Shown: positions 1 through 12,218 of the stretch, piece by piece
Position numbering within the stretch: the first letter of the stretch is position 1
How the letters are laid out: each line of letters begins with the position of its first letter
NCBI GenBank assembly: GCA_045837725.1
Contig: JBEWZL010000081.1
Span: 37,257 to 101,256, forward strand
Length of the DNA: 64,000 nt
Source: Vermamoeba vermiformis
Lineage: Eukaryota > Tubulinea > Echinamoebida
Direction of reading: 5' to 3'
The notes under the pieces: model-generated
The model's database searches: none
The model's input: only the letters and a program-made list of their open reading frames with translations
What the model was told of the DNA's origin: nothing
Made by a program: the position numbers and the translations under genes

Positions 1-37
1 AGCTGGATTATTTTATTAACTTTTATTACAATAACAG

Positions 38-1540
38 CAAAGAAATCATGGAGTGTTTGAGAAGCTTGCCCCCGGAAGAACTTACGCTCTTTTCACCGAA
101 CATCAGATATGCCTTTTTTGGCAGTGGATGGCAACACAACGGCATTCATTTGACCGACGACGGTGTTAATTTTAAGGCCCACGACTTATTACTGAAGGTA
201 AGTCGTTCAGTGAACCAAATTTTCAGTGAAAGAGTTTCGCTCTAACAATCTTTGCGACTATTTTAGGACTTTGGTCTGGACATGCCAATAATCATCGGCA
301 CGACTGCAAATGAAGGCAACACGTTCAGTTTTTTGAATTTCATGCTGCAGGGTCAGACGGAAGAGCTGTACTTGGATTCATTGAACAAGCTCGCTGCTGC
401 GTACGAGCAGTACTCACCGACCATTGCTAACTTGATTTTGACCAATTACACCTCGACCAATCCTAAATTTAGTAAGTACCGCAAAATATATCCATTTTAG
501 TTGAAAGAACCAAAGCCAATTTTACAATTTGTAATGTTTTTCCTTTTTTAGCTAATTTTATTTTCTACTACGGCTCGATGTAACGGATGATGAACTTCTT
601 TTCTTTTTCATAATTAACGTTTTATTTCCTTTTTAGGTCAATCCCCCAATCCAGTACTATACGCCTACGGTGAACTGATCACGGACGGTACTTTTGAATG
701 CGCCACACAAGCGGTCTTAAAGTCCTTGGCGCACCGACCAAATGTCTACGGCTATTTGTACAATTACACGGCCGTGCCACTGCTTCAAGCTAATCACGGC
801 GGAGATAACAACTTTGCATTCGGGCCAGCGGACTATTCTGATTTGTTCCGCCGTTACTACATGACGGATGCGGACAAAGAATTCGCGACGAATTTTATGA
901 AATATTTTGCTGCCTTTGTGAAGACTGGTAAGTTCTTAAAATAACATAATAGTATATTATTCAGTCTTATACAACACATTTTATTATCTATTTATAATAA
1001 TGGCTATTTTTATCTGTTCCATCTGGATCGCATCCAAAAATTTAAATTGGAAAAATCCAATTCGGGCGAAATTTCACTTATTGATAAGACGCTAATTATT
1101 ATTCTTATTAAATAGGAGTGCCATCAGTCGCGGACAAGCCAACTTGGCCCGTGTACGGCAAAGAAGGCGCTGTATTCGTAATTAACAACGAGTTCAGCGT
1201 GGTACATAATTACAAAACAGAAATATGCAAGATATGGATCGATAATATGCCGCAAGGGTTCAAACAAACAGGCGTCAATTATTTTAGCGACGAACCTTTC
1301 GTATCGAAGTTATTGAACGAGTACCTGTTCAGCCTCGTCATTTTCAGCTGGAGAAAACGTAGATTTGCTAAAGAAGCAGGAGCAGTATTATTATTGGTAG
1401 CAGTAACGTTCTGGTACAACGTCTTTCGTTGCTGTTGGCGCAGATCTAACAAGAAAAATTCTGCGAAAATGTCTCCAAAGGCCAGTAGTGTTAGAGGAAC
1501 TCCTAATACGAACAAATCGCGTAAAAAGAAGACTAATTAA
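38..1540 (+). CDS. Type-B carboxylesterase/cholinesterase-like, C-terminal part, membrane-anchored (5' partial)
   Basis: Only the C-terminal half lies in the window. Four exons are visible, about 38-197, 267-471, 637-927 and 1116-1540, joined by GTAAGT-type donors and AG acceptors with consistent phase. Typical alpha/beta-hydrolase carboxylesterase segments are seen: PIIIGTTANEG, then NHGGDNNFAFG, where the His codon at 795-797 is the likely catalytic His, then a W-P-x-Y stretch near the end. The catalytic Ser and acid would lie upstream of the window. After the esterase fold comes a hydrophobic segment (AGAVLLLVAVTFWYNVF) followed by a Lys/Arg-rich tail, so the enzyme is probably a type I membrane protein with its ester-hydrolysing domain outside the cytosol. 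The acyl substrate cannot be told from sequence. The first 37 bases look like the end of an intron. Confidence 0.85.
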
Positions 1541-1761
1541 CTTAAAATAAACAAACGATCTTTCTTACTCAGAATTTCTTGCTTGTTTTTGTTTAGCAGA
1601 TCCAGTACGTTATTACGGTTGTTTTTCTTTTCTTTGAAACGAGAATGAAAAAGGGTGGCTGAGTCGCACAAAAGAAGCAGACGATGCTGCTTTTAAATCC
1701 TAATTTAGAAGGCTAACCACGATCTTTCAATAGCTATTGACGCTGTATTTTATTCTTATTC

Positions 1762-2546
1762 CTACAGAAGGCAACAGCGCAGGTTCTGAATAGCGGTCGA
1801 GTTGTTGCTCACTTTAATTTGTACTGGCCGAATGTCTGTTATTGATGCTTCTATATCCATAGCTATTCGTTCAAAAGCTTCGTTAATATTTATATTTTCT
1901 TTGGCTCTAGTTTCAAAGTACGAAATTCCAAGCTGATCCGCTAACTGTTTCGCTTCTGTGAATGAAACTTGTCTATTAGCCGCTAAATCTATTTTAGCAG
2001 CTATTAATATAATTTTAATAGGGCTTGTAGCACACGTAGAAAGATTCTCGATGTCTTTGAGAAATCCAGGCACTTTGTTGAAACTGCCGCGGTTTGTAAC
2101 GTCGAATATTATAAAAAATCCATGTGCTCCGCGATAATAAGATGTTGTAACTGTTTTGAACCTAAATCGTTTCGTCAAATTGGTTTTCGAAATCCGTAAA
2201 TTTAATTTTAATTTACCTTTCATCACCAGAGGTGTCCCAAATTGTTAATTTAATTCTACTACTTGTATTTGAGGATATTATATATTTTACATCCTAAATA
2301 ACTGAAGTAAGTATTTTTTTGTCTTGCATCTCGGATCAAGCTTACAAAATCGATGCCTATAGTGTTTCGGTACTCATCTCTGACCATGTCCTTGGTATAT
2401 CTCGTCATAAAGCTACTTTTTCCGGCACAAAGTGAACCAACAAGTACTATCTAACAGAAATTCCAATTAGCCACATCCGCTCGTGTGTTACTCTTAAGCG
2501 CTTAAGGTCTTACGTTGAATAGGCGATCTATCCTGTTGTTGTCCAT
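1762..2546 (-). CDS. Rab-family small GTPase
   Basis: Membrane-traffic GTPase built from four exons on the minus strand. The first exon encodes MDNNRIDRLFN; the second carries the P-loop GSLCAGKS and the switch I Thr (NTIGIDF); the third has the G3 motif WDTSGDER; the last holds the rest of the G domain and a Cys-Cys near the C-terminus (RCCLL), a prenylation signal. Switch II continues as FKTVTTSYYRGAHG, a classic Rab signature. The guanine-specificity motif is altered: NKxD reads AKID, and the SAK motif reads RAK. The P-loop also departs from the usual GDxxVGKS. Nucleotide affinity or specificity may therefore differ from standard Rabs. The subfamily cannot be assigned. It is convergent with the esterase gene. 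Confidence 0.85.
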
Positions 2547-2894
2547 GGCGATTGTGTTAGTTAACGTAAACTACATGAATTTTTATTTGAAAGTGCGAAT
2601 AAAAAAGAGACCGTTAGAACACTTGACATTGACACTTTGACACGTGCATGCAAGATTGTGGAATAATACTATTATACTTAGTACTAAAAAAGGAATTTAA
2701 TCGTAATGACGATTGGAATGTTGGATTATAAGAAACTGTTGCGCACTCTCCTTAACTTCAAACTTTTTCAATTCGGTTACATAGTATTGGCTTAAAATTC
2801 CATTTTACTTGCTACTACTTACAAACAAATCGATCGTACATATGATTTTATGATAATCAACGTTTTGGTACCTTATGTAGATCCAGATCCAGAC
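2547..2894. other. Intergenic spacer
   Basis: Spacer between the Rab start and the stop of the next minus-strand gene. It should contain the Rab promoter and the 3' end of the downstream gene. It is AT-rich; I see no RNA gene or repeat. Confidence 0.5.
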
Positions 2895-5800
2895 TTAATC
2901 GTACAAATGAGCTTGTTCACTGCCAGGCTTATGCACCAAGAAATCATCGTTCATCATCATCTCATAAGTCATGCGCGCATTTTCTTTGATGCGTTTGAAT
3001 CGTTCAGCCAACATTCCTTGCAATTCCCACTTGGGTTGCAGATTCGGATCCGAAAAATCAATGTACTGAGCCTTAAAGTGATCGTTATCGTGGACCACTA
3101 CTTCACCATGGTTCTTATAGTAAATAGGTGTTTCGACTTCCTCTTCGATCGGAGTTGGCTCCGTTGACACTCCAAAAATTTCAGCGAAATTCCCGCCACC
3201 GCCAACAGATCTCATGAGCTCAGCGAAGCGCTATAACAACGCATTAGTATAAGGTATGTCGTATTAATAAATATTACCGACCTCGTCCTTATGTGTCTCG
3301 CACAACATCTCTTGCGCGAATTGTTTGCAGACGACGCACTTGTTGTTGTCAAGACTGTCCTTCAACGCGCGGTGCAAACGCAATGGCGGCAGTTTGCCTG
3401 CCTTTCTGAACACATTTCTAACGACAAAAGTACATTAATATAACCACCATGATATATATTATTTTGCGGCATCATTTCAGGACAATCACAAACTAAAATT
3501 AGTTAAATTTTCACTTTTGGCCAGTTTCAACCGATCATAATTTTTGTGTAATTTGTCAACGTACCTGATGCACACGACATAATCAAGCTTGGTATTCTCT
3601 TCGCGGAATCGTTTGAACCAGTTAGGATCGGTCTGGTGAGGCTGGCTGCTGTAATTCATGTACGAGTTGCCAGGCACCATGGGTGGCTTAACCGATTCGT
3701 TGTACGAGTGAAAGTGCCTGTCAAAACAATCCTTCATGAATACCAAGTCTTTGCAAATATTTTTCCATCCCATAAATGGCAAGGTTTTTGGTATAAAATA
3801 GTCTTCACTTACACGGGGTGGGTGGTGCGGACATTGCCGTAACTGAAGATCACGTTGTCGTGGTAATGCGTGTTGCGCTTGTCAGCAATGGCTGAAGGCA
3901 CGCGCTCGTACTGCAAATTGAACGAATTTCTGCCACCAGAGTTGTAGTTCGTGTAACTAAGTCAGGCGGTTAGTCTCGCGACTATTACCATAAAAGGAAA
4001 TAAACAGAACGTACATAGAAGCAATCAAAGGCATAGTTCCCATACTGCGATAGAAGCGCATGTCTAATTTCTGTTCCAATCTGTAACAGCCACTCGGCAC
4101 AGTGTCGTGACCGGTGAATTCTTCGCCAGTCTGCACATTGATCAGCTTGCCATCGCTCATCTCGAACATCTTCAGAATAGAGTCCTGCAAACAGAATTGA
4201 TCAGAAATTGTCCACTAGCCCGTGAAAAAATTGCGAGTGACACGTGTCACAAAGTGTCAAACACAGCTCTGTGTCTATTGCACCAATAGTAACAAACACT
4301 CGTGAAATTCGTCCCTATGACACGTGTCAAAAAAGAGTAGTGCTACTTACGCGAGTCGGCGAATTGAGTTCTTTCGTTTGACAGACACTGCCTTCCGAGC
4401 GCTGCATTACAATGACACCATTAGGGTTCTAAAAATAGCATCGATGAGAATAGTTGCAAAGACAAGGAGCATTCGTTGGTATACTTACCGATGGAAGAAT
4501 ATACTTCGGGGCTTCGTAAGGTTCGCTCGAATCGTCCCACTTGCGCATAGGAATAATGTGCACGGTGGGTTTGGGCAATGAATTGACGTCAATGCCGTCA
4601 TCGACCCAGGCAGGCATCGGCTTCTTAGGCGTCTCCGCAATGATTCTTTGCATCGCTGCACGTCGTTCTTGTTCCATTTGCACATCATGCTCGAACTCTT
4701 GTTGTCTTCTTTGCTCTTCCCAATTCACTGCCGGGTTTTTCTTGGATTGCTCGATGATTCGTTGAATTTCTTGGGTTTTTTGACGCACGGCCTCTTGGTC
4801 ACTTGGATCATTCTTGTTACTACCAAAAAAGGAAATTAGCACGAGATTGTCTTTAGACCAATTAGTAGCAAGTACGTACGCTGCAATGAACGAGAAAGGA
4901 TGCACGGTAGAGAAGTAGTTGGGCGGGTAGATCGGGTACAACTTGATGCCTGTAGGTGCGTAGTACTCGGGCGTGGAGTACGTGGCATTGGGATCGAACG
5001 AGGGAAGGTTGGGTGGCTCGTAGCTGGCCTGACCTAATCGTAAAATAATGAGCCCAATGAGCTGACATCATCTCCCCATTATTGATCCATGGCACTCGTG
5101 TCATGTAATACAAAACTGTGCAGGAACTTACTGTCGTACGAGCCCCACTGTTGCGTATCTCGCTCGCGTCGTTCACTTTGACGCCGTTGTTCTTCGGCCA
5201 CTTCAGCGGCCCATCGTTTCTTGTCACGTTCCTGACGCTCTTCAATGGCCTTGCGCCGCTCTTCAGGGGTCAGTGGCCGCAGAATGTTCGCATTGCCCGT
5301 GTTGTTCGTCGTGGGCGTGGGCTGGGGCTGATTGGCACGGAGTTGTGCTTGTTGCAACTTTTTTTCTTCTTGTTCCCGTCTTAATTCTGCCTCTCGCATA
5401 GCTTGCTGATAACGCTGTTCTTCTACCTCGCGGCGACGTTGTTCGAGTGCCTGTTGCATGGCGAGTTCATGGGCCCTCGCTTCTTCTCGCCGTCGGATTT
5501 CTTCGGCACGCATCTCAGCTTCAATTCTTTGCAACTCTTTTTCTTCCGCTAGCAGTCTTAGTTCCTCCTCTTTCATAGCCCGTTCCATCTCTCGACGCAG
5601 CTCTTCTTCCTGCCTGCGTCTTTCTTCTTCAATAGGATCCACTAAAGATTGTAATGTGAGATCGATTACGTGTAAAATATAATTACATATTATTAAGCGG
5701 GCGTTAAAAAGAAGCAAACAGCTTTTTTGTAACATTGCCAGATTTAGGGTTTCGATTTGGTTTTCGATCATTTAACTGCTCTTAAGTGCAAAATTAATTT

Positions 5801-6182
5801 AATATACGTATTAATTGCGTTAATATAGTTAATACCGCGATTTTAGATGATTTAACGGAAAAGGAATTTCAAAATAAAATCTTTACCTGTGTTTGCAGAG
5901 TTACCGACTCTAAATGCAGGCGGAATAGGAGCTATAATATTCAATAATTAATACCCATATCTCGGTCAATTTAATTAAATTAATTTTGAATTTTGAATTT
6001 TTTAAGTCTTCGGTAATTACCGTTGCCCAAGATCTCTTTGATACGACGTTCATACTCCTCGTCATGAATAAATCCCATATCTAAAAGGTCCTTGACCTTT
6101 TGCAATTCCGCTTCTACGGTTCAATGTGAGTAAAGTTACGAGATTCACGATCGGTTAGTAATTGAAAATTACCTTGCGACAT
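2895..6182 (-). CDS. Large coiled-coil protein with N-terminal SHOCT-like segment, function unknown
   Basis: Multi-exon gene, roughly 750 residues. It starts MSQ at 6182; after a short intron comes a helical segment (LQKVKDLLDMGFIHDEEYER) resembling SHOCT domains, which favour oligomerisation. A long Glu/Arg/Gln-rich coiled coil follows (about 5130-5640), then a Pro/Tyr-rich segment, a second charged helix (about 4490-4820) and a C-terminal half of mixed composition with a Cys-rich patch (CVVCKQ, MLCETH). Exon phases fit throughout, which supports one gene. I recognise no catalytic domain; a cytoskeletal or scaffold role is only a guess. The intron at about 4197-4350 carries two copies of TGACACGTGTCA. 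No homologue could be named by eye. Confidence 0.75.
4237..4250. repeat. 14-bp palindrome GTGACACGTGTCAC in an intron
   Basis: Exact palindrome with an E-box core CACGTG, in the same intron as a second copy 68 bp away. It belongs to a set of five TGACACGTGTCA copies in this window. Confidence 0.8.
4318..4329. repeat. 12-bp palindrome TGACACGTGTCA in an intron
   Basis: Second copy in this intron. On the minus (coding) strand it begins about 20 nt after the 5' splice site. Confidence 0.8.
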
Positions 6183-6388
6183 CGTGATAGGTTAATATTA
6201 TCGTTGTCACTAATAGAGCGTAAATTGAATGATGGAAGCTGTGTCTGTTAGATCCAAAATTAGACGTTCTGCCTATTTTCTGGTTCACGTTCACCTAACT
6301 ACGCAGAAATTCAACAAATATTGCGATCGCGTTCAAACGGTCGGTTTAATTATACAAATATACGAACAATTAACATCAACTATTCATT

Positions 6389-9330
6389 TCACTTCTTCTT
6401 GAACAGCTTCTTGTTCTTTTGAGCGTTCTTAAAGTTGTAGATGGAGCGAGCAGCTTCATCGTTTCGTTCCTGTACGCATCGATTAGTATTGATGTAAATC
6501 TTAACCATGCACTGAACATACCTCAGCGTACTCGGCCTCCTTCTTCTCAGTTGAGGGTTTGTACATGGGAGAAGCAGATGCTTGGTACATCTGCTCGTTG
6601 AAACCTCTGCTTCCAGCGGTGAAAGTATGCAAGACCTAATTATTATGAGCATTAACACAACGCTCCTCTATAGGAAATACTATGACGTACTTGTTTGCGC
6701 TCTTCGTTGTTGGCGTTACGAACGAGCATGTTTTGGGCACGCCAGTTGTTGAACATAGCTCCTTGATAGTCACCTATTATAGGACCAATTAGTATTATAG
6801 ATCAATAGTAGATGTCGGCTATTATCAATATCATACCCTTTTGGGCAAGCTTGGCTGATTGTTGGTACACGTGAGCGCCCATAACACCTGCGTCGACAGA
6901 CTCTTCAGCCTTGGCTCTGTCGGTCGTAATTTTCTTCGACTTGGTGATGACACGCACGCACTTGGTGCCGTTCAAACGAGTATAGGTGATCTATACATAT
7001 CGTTAGTACAGGTTCACGTTAAAGGTCAGATCTAGTCTCTAAACGTACCTGTACTTGGAACGGCAATTGAGCGCTAACTTCCTTATCGTTATTGTTATTG
7101 TCTTGGTTGCTGTTATTATTAGACTCGGGCTGGCCCAACAACTTGATCAGTTCTTCGCGAGATCTGACGGCAAACTCGAACGTGACTTCGCTGTCTTCAT
7201 AAACGTTACCGACAGTCTTAGTAACGCTGTTGTTAGTCTCGTCTTTCTCTTTGACGGACTTCTTCTCGTCAGCAAGCACGACAAGAGACTCGTCGTCCAC
7301 GTGGTTCAAGCCCTTGTGCAAGAGCAACTTGACGGAGACCTTTGTGGCCACCAACTTGGACTCCAAAATCGTGGCAAATTGGTCCTTAATGTTGAGAGGA
7401 TCGACAATCTCGACATTACCCTCGCTAATATGGCTCGTTAGTTTTCTCTCATAATCTCTAAGTGGACTACTTACGTGAGATCCGCGAGTTTTCCGATGGC
7501 TTCCAAACTAACTTCTTCACCGCGAATGCTAATCACGTTGACGCTGACGTTGTTTTGTTTGGCAAAGTGACCCAACTCAGCGTAGAACTGCGCAGCCTTA
7601 GCCTTGCCTTCACTGTTAAGTGCGTCCAACGAGCCAATACCAGTGTTGCTCAGACCGTCAGTGGCAATAACCAACTTGACACCAGCGCCGGGCTTGCCCA
7701 AAGCCATACCAAGACTGGCCTGAAAACACATCCATGTCAGAAAAAAATTGCCTCGTAAATGAAGGTTTAAAACTTACCACTACAGCGGGACCTAAGGCGG
7801 TAGAACCCGTTTCTTCGAGCTCATAGAGCTTCTTCGACAGCACGTCCTTGCTTTCCTTGATGCAGTTGGCAATCTTGAAGGTTTTGCCGAGTTCCAAAAT
7901 TGCATCGTAGTTGTAAAGCTTGTCGCCAGCAATAACAAGAGGCTCTTGAGTACCATCACCCAATAACTTGACTTCGTTATTGAAGCAAACTACGCGTTTA
8001 ATTCGTCAGTACGTGCTCGTCTAAAATTTCTTCGGAAACATTTTGCGAAGGAATTTCGGCCAGAATCTTTTAAGGCGTGTAACGGGACTTACCTAAGCCG
8101 ACCTTAGCCTTAGGATGCTCTTTAGCGAGGAGTTCGAGTTGTTGGTCAATAGCTGCTTGAACGCACTGCAATCGCGAAACGTAAGTCACATCTCGTCTTT
8201 GACCAGGCATGTATCTATTTAAAATTGATTAGTTAGCATGACTTAAATAAAAAGGAATAATATGTAGCTTACTGATCCATATTTTCATTATTCAAGTGGC
8301 GATAAGACTGAGTTTTGTCTCCCTTCAATTTCAAGCTGCCAGTAATTTCAGTAGTCACGCACATAGAACCGCTAATATCAATGCAGAAAATAATAGACTC
8401 TTCTCTATCATCTGCATCGACCTCTTTAGCAGGCTCTAAGATGTAATCTGTCGTATCCACCTTAGGGATCTAAAACAAATGGTCAGACAAAATCTAATTT
8501 AGCATATGAACTAATATTCGCATGATTATAGTACATACCTCTTCTTCCTCCAAATTAATTTGATTTTTAGCGTTACAGAACTCGCAGTTCCAAACTCCAT
8601 CTACGATTTTGCTAAAGAAAAGGTTATTATTTCAAATTACACGCAGGATTCATATCTTAAAATCGTACCTGAAGTTGCTGAAAGCTGATTTGCAGTCGCT
8701 GCAGAATACAGGATCACCAGTCATCAATTGACCGTCTTTTTCTAACGATCCCAAACTAAAAATTGCTTGTTAGATAAGCAGCTTCAAGAGCGCCAGTTAT
8801 TGTAACACTTACTCGACTGAAATAACGTTTGTATTGACCTTCTTAACGCGGGCTTTAGTCTATAAGTGAATCCATTAACGAAAGTTCGAGCAAACGTGTT
8901 GATCTCGCAAAGGCAAACAAATTTAAATCGGCTGTAAATATGATACGTACAGGCATAAGGGGCATTGGTGGGGCATAAGGCTTAGGTGGTGGCGGTGGAG
9001 CAACAATACTGGATGCAACTGCGGCCACGCGTTTCATTGAAGGAGCAGCGTTAACTTGTTGCTGCGGGGCTTGAGGAGGTGGAGGAGGCATATCCATCGC
9101 AACGTCATTGGTCATAAGCAAGGCATCGGTGGTTTGCTCGACTTTCTGATTTTTTCAATTTTAGAATTCGTAAAGACCAGATCAAGATTCGAAAATATCG
9201 CTCAATAAGCATGATTACGAAGATAATCGCATAAGCGGATTAATTAGATTTTTTAGCGAATATTTACCGTGACATCAAGCTCTTCATAGTCATCTTCCTC
9301 AGCTAAAACGTAATCTGAAGCAAATTCCAT
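6389..9330 (-). CDS. Sec23-type zinc finger + VWA protein, related to Dictyostelium cpRAS1-type proteins
   Basis: Multi-exon gene beginning MEFASDYVLAEEDDYEEL at 9330. In order: an acidic N-terminus; a Pro-rich stretch (MPPPPPQAP, APPPPPKPYAPP); a two-pair zinc ribbon (CSDC then CEFC); a von Willebrand A domain with MIDAS motif DISGSM, a GSTAL threonine loop and the metal-site Asp in VIATDG; then a beta-rich and helical C-terminus ending in a Lys-rich tail (KNKKLFKKK). The zinc ribbon followed by VWA is the arrangement of circularly permuted Ras protein 1 of Dictyostelium (family knowledge), but no Ras G domain is present here. VWA/MIDAS domains usually bind protein partners through a divalent metal. 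The partner and site of action are unknown. Confidence 0.75.
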
Positions 9331-9932
9331 TGTATTTTGTTTGAATAGATTATATACGATGTGTTGCGTGTTATTATGTAGTTGTAATAAATAAGACTGA
9401 CGTTGGTTCTCGAGCCAGTTTTCACCACGCTGTCCCAGGGCTTCAGATTCGTGTTTTTTTGGGCACGACAGTTCTTCAGAGAATTGATTTACCTACATAC
9501 GTGTTGAACACGTTATCAACGTGAACAACAATACTTATATGGATATAAATGGCACAAACAGGCCGTAGATGCAGCGGTAAGGGAAATTTTACATTGGTGC
9601 TTCCTGATCTCTTTTTGTTGCTGATTTAGTTAGAGATATTTAGTTCAATTATAATTTTATGTAATCGATATTACCCTAATATCCAATTTACTTTCTCGCA
9701 TTAGATGGAAACTTTATTTTGAATAATTTTCTTTAAATGCTACTTGCCCATATCTTGAATATTAAGATAGTATTTGATTGACGTTAATAATTATTAATAT
9801 TAATTTTAGAATGTTCGAAGCAGGCGCAACGGATCTTTCATTGATTATTCAAAGCAAAAGAAAACTGAGCAAAATTAAAGGCGCGACATTTGTTTACATA
9901 ATATCACGTTAGACCACCATAACTGGTGCAAT
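9331..9932. other. Divergent intergenic region
   Basis: About 600 bp of AT-rich DNA between the divergent VWA and TFIP11 genes, expected to hold both promoters. I see no conserved RNA gene; short open frames here show no family features. Confidence 0.5.
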
Positions 9933-12023
9933 ATGGAGAATAAGCGCTCGCCATTGTTAGCTGAATTTGAGAAACACACAAAAGGCATCGGATCGAAGCT
10001 GCTAACAAAATGGGGTTACAATAAAGGAACTCCGCTTGGCAAACGAGGCAAAGGCATAGTTGCACCTATTGAAGTCGAAGAGAAGCACGATAGATATGGC
10101 CTGGCCGCACGAGAACGATTCAGCGTAATGCATCCGCAAAGACTTCGCCAGATTGAACGAGATCAACGCGTGCATCAAGAATTTATTAGCAATAGAACGG
10201 GAGAAGAATATTTGCCGCAAAGACAACTCGATGCACGAAGATTTGATTTAAATCAAGAGCCACTAAGTTTTTCAGATCCGGATGAAGACGAAGATTCAGT
10301 CGAGGAAGTTCAAATCAACGAAATTAGGCCTATAGATGTTATGAACATCGATGACGAAGACTACAGTGTTCGATTACCGTCTCTAAAGCCTGTCCAGAAG
10401 ATAGCTTTCATCACTCAAGGGGATTTAAAACTGATCGAAGAATACAAAACGAAGATTTTAGCTTTAATCAAATCAGAAGAAGAAGAATTTCATGCAAAAA
10501 ATGAAATTAAGCATAGTCGAGTGCCAGAGGAGTTTTCTCGTCAAGATTCACCTTCAAGAAGTACATCTCCTAAGCACGTGGATGTGATCGACTTAGAAAT
10601 GGATGAGAAGTCTCTTCAAGAAGTAACAATACTAGAAAATGACGAGGAAGATCGAAGTAAAGAAAATATGAAGTATGATAGACGCGATTTGAAGCGACAA
10701 ATTGACAAGTTGCTCGATCGAGAGCCCGATCCAGAAGATTCAACTTCGGTGTTTTCAATTATAGAACAGTTCACTATGAAGATGCAAAGGCTTATTAAGC
10801 AATATAATCTCGATGACTTCGAGTATATAGCTGAAAGTTTTCAACGGCTACAAGAGCTGACTGGATCGAGCTACATCCAGATGCGAATGAATTTGTTGGC
10901 TTTTATATACTGCTATCCTATCATCAAGCAACGCGTGGTCGAGTGGGACTTTGGATTAGGCGATTTGCAAAAAGAATACAATGAATTCAAGGCGACTATA
11001 GAAGACATCGAATTTCATTTGGCCGATCTGAAAAATTCTATGGAGAAAGACGTGGATCTCAATAGAAAAAATGAACTGAAGCAAGTATATGAAGGATTCA
11101 TACGAAGGCGTGAAGAAATCGAAGAAGACTACGAAATTAAGTCGCAACAAGCCTACCAAGAATTACGCGAGCAGATCTTGAATTATTGCGAAGAATTTTC
11201 GGAGTGGAAGAAGTTCTTGAAGACGCAAGTGGACTTTACTACGCATCCTATATGGAGCAAGATAGTCTACGGCCTTATTATCAACAAGATCAAAATCTTC
11301 GTTAAAGACCTTTGGATGCCGCAACTAGATTCGCCTTCAAACAACATCTGCTTGCTAGTCATCGAGCTATTTCAAGAAGTACTGCCATTAGAAGACCTTA
11401 ATATCAGTATAATAGTCCCAAAGCTCCTACGCGTTGTTGCTAAATGGGATCCGCATACTGATCAAACTCCGATCGTTCAATTTTTGGAGTCTTGGTTCGA
11501 CATCTTGGGCCAAAATCTCTCCGAGAATATTATGGTAGCCCTGTATAAGAAGATAAGCCCTATTCTTATGGACGAATGGCAAGTCAACGATCCATCTGCT
11601 CGCGTCATTTTGAAAACTTTTCAACGCGCGTGTCCTGCGCTGTTGATGAGATTTCTTCGAAATTGCATTATTCCTAAATTAGAAGTGGCACTATTTGAGT
11701 TCGAGATCACGCCGGAAAACCAAGATCTCGATCTCTTCTGGCAAGTCATTTCTTGGCGGGATCTGCTTTCACCGACGCAAATGGAAGATCTATTGATAGA
11801 CTTCTTCTTTCCTAAATGGATTAACGTGCTCCAAATATGGTTAGAAGACGGATCTATTGAAAACAAAGCCTACGAAGAAATCTCGCACTGGTACTCTGGC
11901 TGGAAGAACATATTTGTCGCTACGGAGTTAATTGAACTGCCACAAGTCCTCGCGCAATTTAACAGCGCATTGCACTTGATGAACATTGCATTAGCAACGC
12001 GATTAAATGTAAATAACTTGTAA
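9933..12023 (+). CDS. TFIP11: TFIP11/Ntr1-type G-patch spliceosome-disassembly factor
   Basis: Intronless gene of 696 codons. A G-patch lies at residues 15-60 (KGIGSKLLTKWGYNKGTPLG, then KGIVAPIEVEEK), almost identical in pattern to animal TFIP11. After an acidic, Ser-rich linker (residues 100-240) comes the long helical GCFC region (about 260-690) with coiled-coil stretches. Family role: the G-patch activates the DEAH helicase Prp43/DHX15 to release the lariat-intron spliceosome in the nucleus. The protein is shorter than human TFIP11 (837 residues) because the N-terminal TIP domain is missing: the G-patch begins 15 residues from the start codon. The absence of introns stands out among intron-rich neighbours. 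Confidence 0.9.
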   Translation: MENKRSPLLAEFEKHTKGIGSKLLTKWGYNKGTPLGKRGKGIVAPIEVEEKHDRYGLAARERFSVMHPQRLRQIERDQRVHQEFISNRTGEEYLPQRQLDARRFDLNQEPLSFSDPDEDEDSVEEVQINEIRPIDVMNIDDEDYSVRLPSLKPVQKIAFITQGDLKLIEEYKTKILALIKSEEEEFHAKNEIKHSRVPEEFSRQDSPSRSTSPKHVDVIDLEMDEKSLQEVTILENDEEDRSKENMKYDRRDLKRQIDKLLDREPDPEDSTSVFSIIEQFTMKMQRLIKQYNLDDFEYIAESFQRLQELTGSSYIQMRMNLLAFIYCYPIIKQRVVEWDFGLGDLQKEYNEFKATIEDIEFHLADLKNSMEKDVDLNRKNELKQVYEGFIRRREEIEEDYEIKSQQAYQELREQILNYCEEFSEWKKFLKTQVDFTTHPIWSKIVYGLIINKIKIFVKDLWMPQLDSPSNNICLLVIELFQEVLPLEDLNISIIVPKLLRVVAKWDPHTDQTPIVQFLESWFDILGQNLSENIMVALYKKISPILMDEWQVNDPSARVILKTFQRACPALLMRFLRNCIIPKLEVALFEFEITPENQDLDLFWQVISWRDLLSPTQMEDLLIDFFFPKWINVLQIWLEDGSIENKAYEEISHWYSGWKNIFVATELIELPQVLAQFNSALHLMNIALATRLNVNNL

Positions 12024-12218
12024 AATAAAATTTCAGATGAATCAAAGCGGATCTGCCTTACTCATATCGTATGCTGTAAATATCAGGTGTATGAAGAGTC
12101 AACTGCACAACCACTGGCTTCTTATTCTATGGTAGCTTTAAATTTTGTGGATGTAAAAACCTTCTTCTAGAGCTTACTAACTTCAACAATTTATTTGAGT
12201 TCAAAGTCAAAAAATCAG

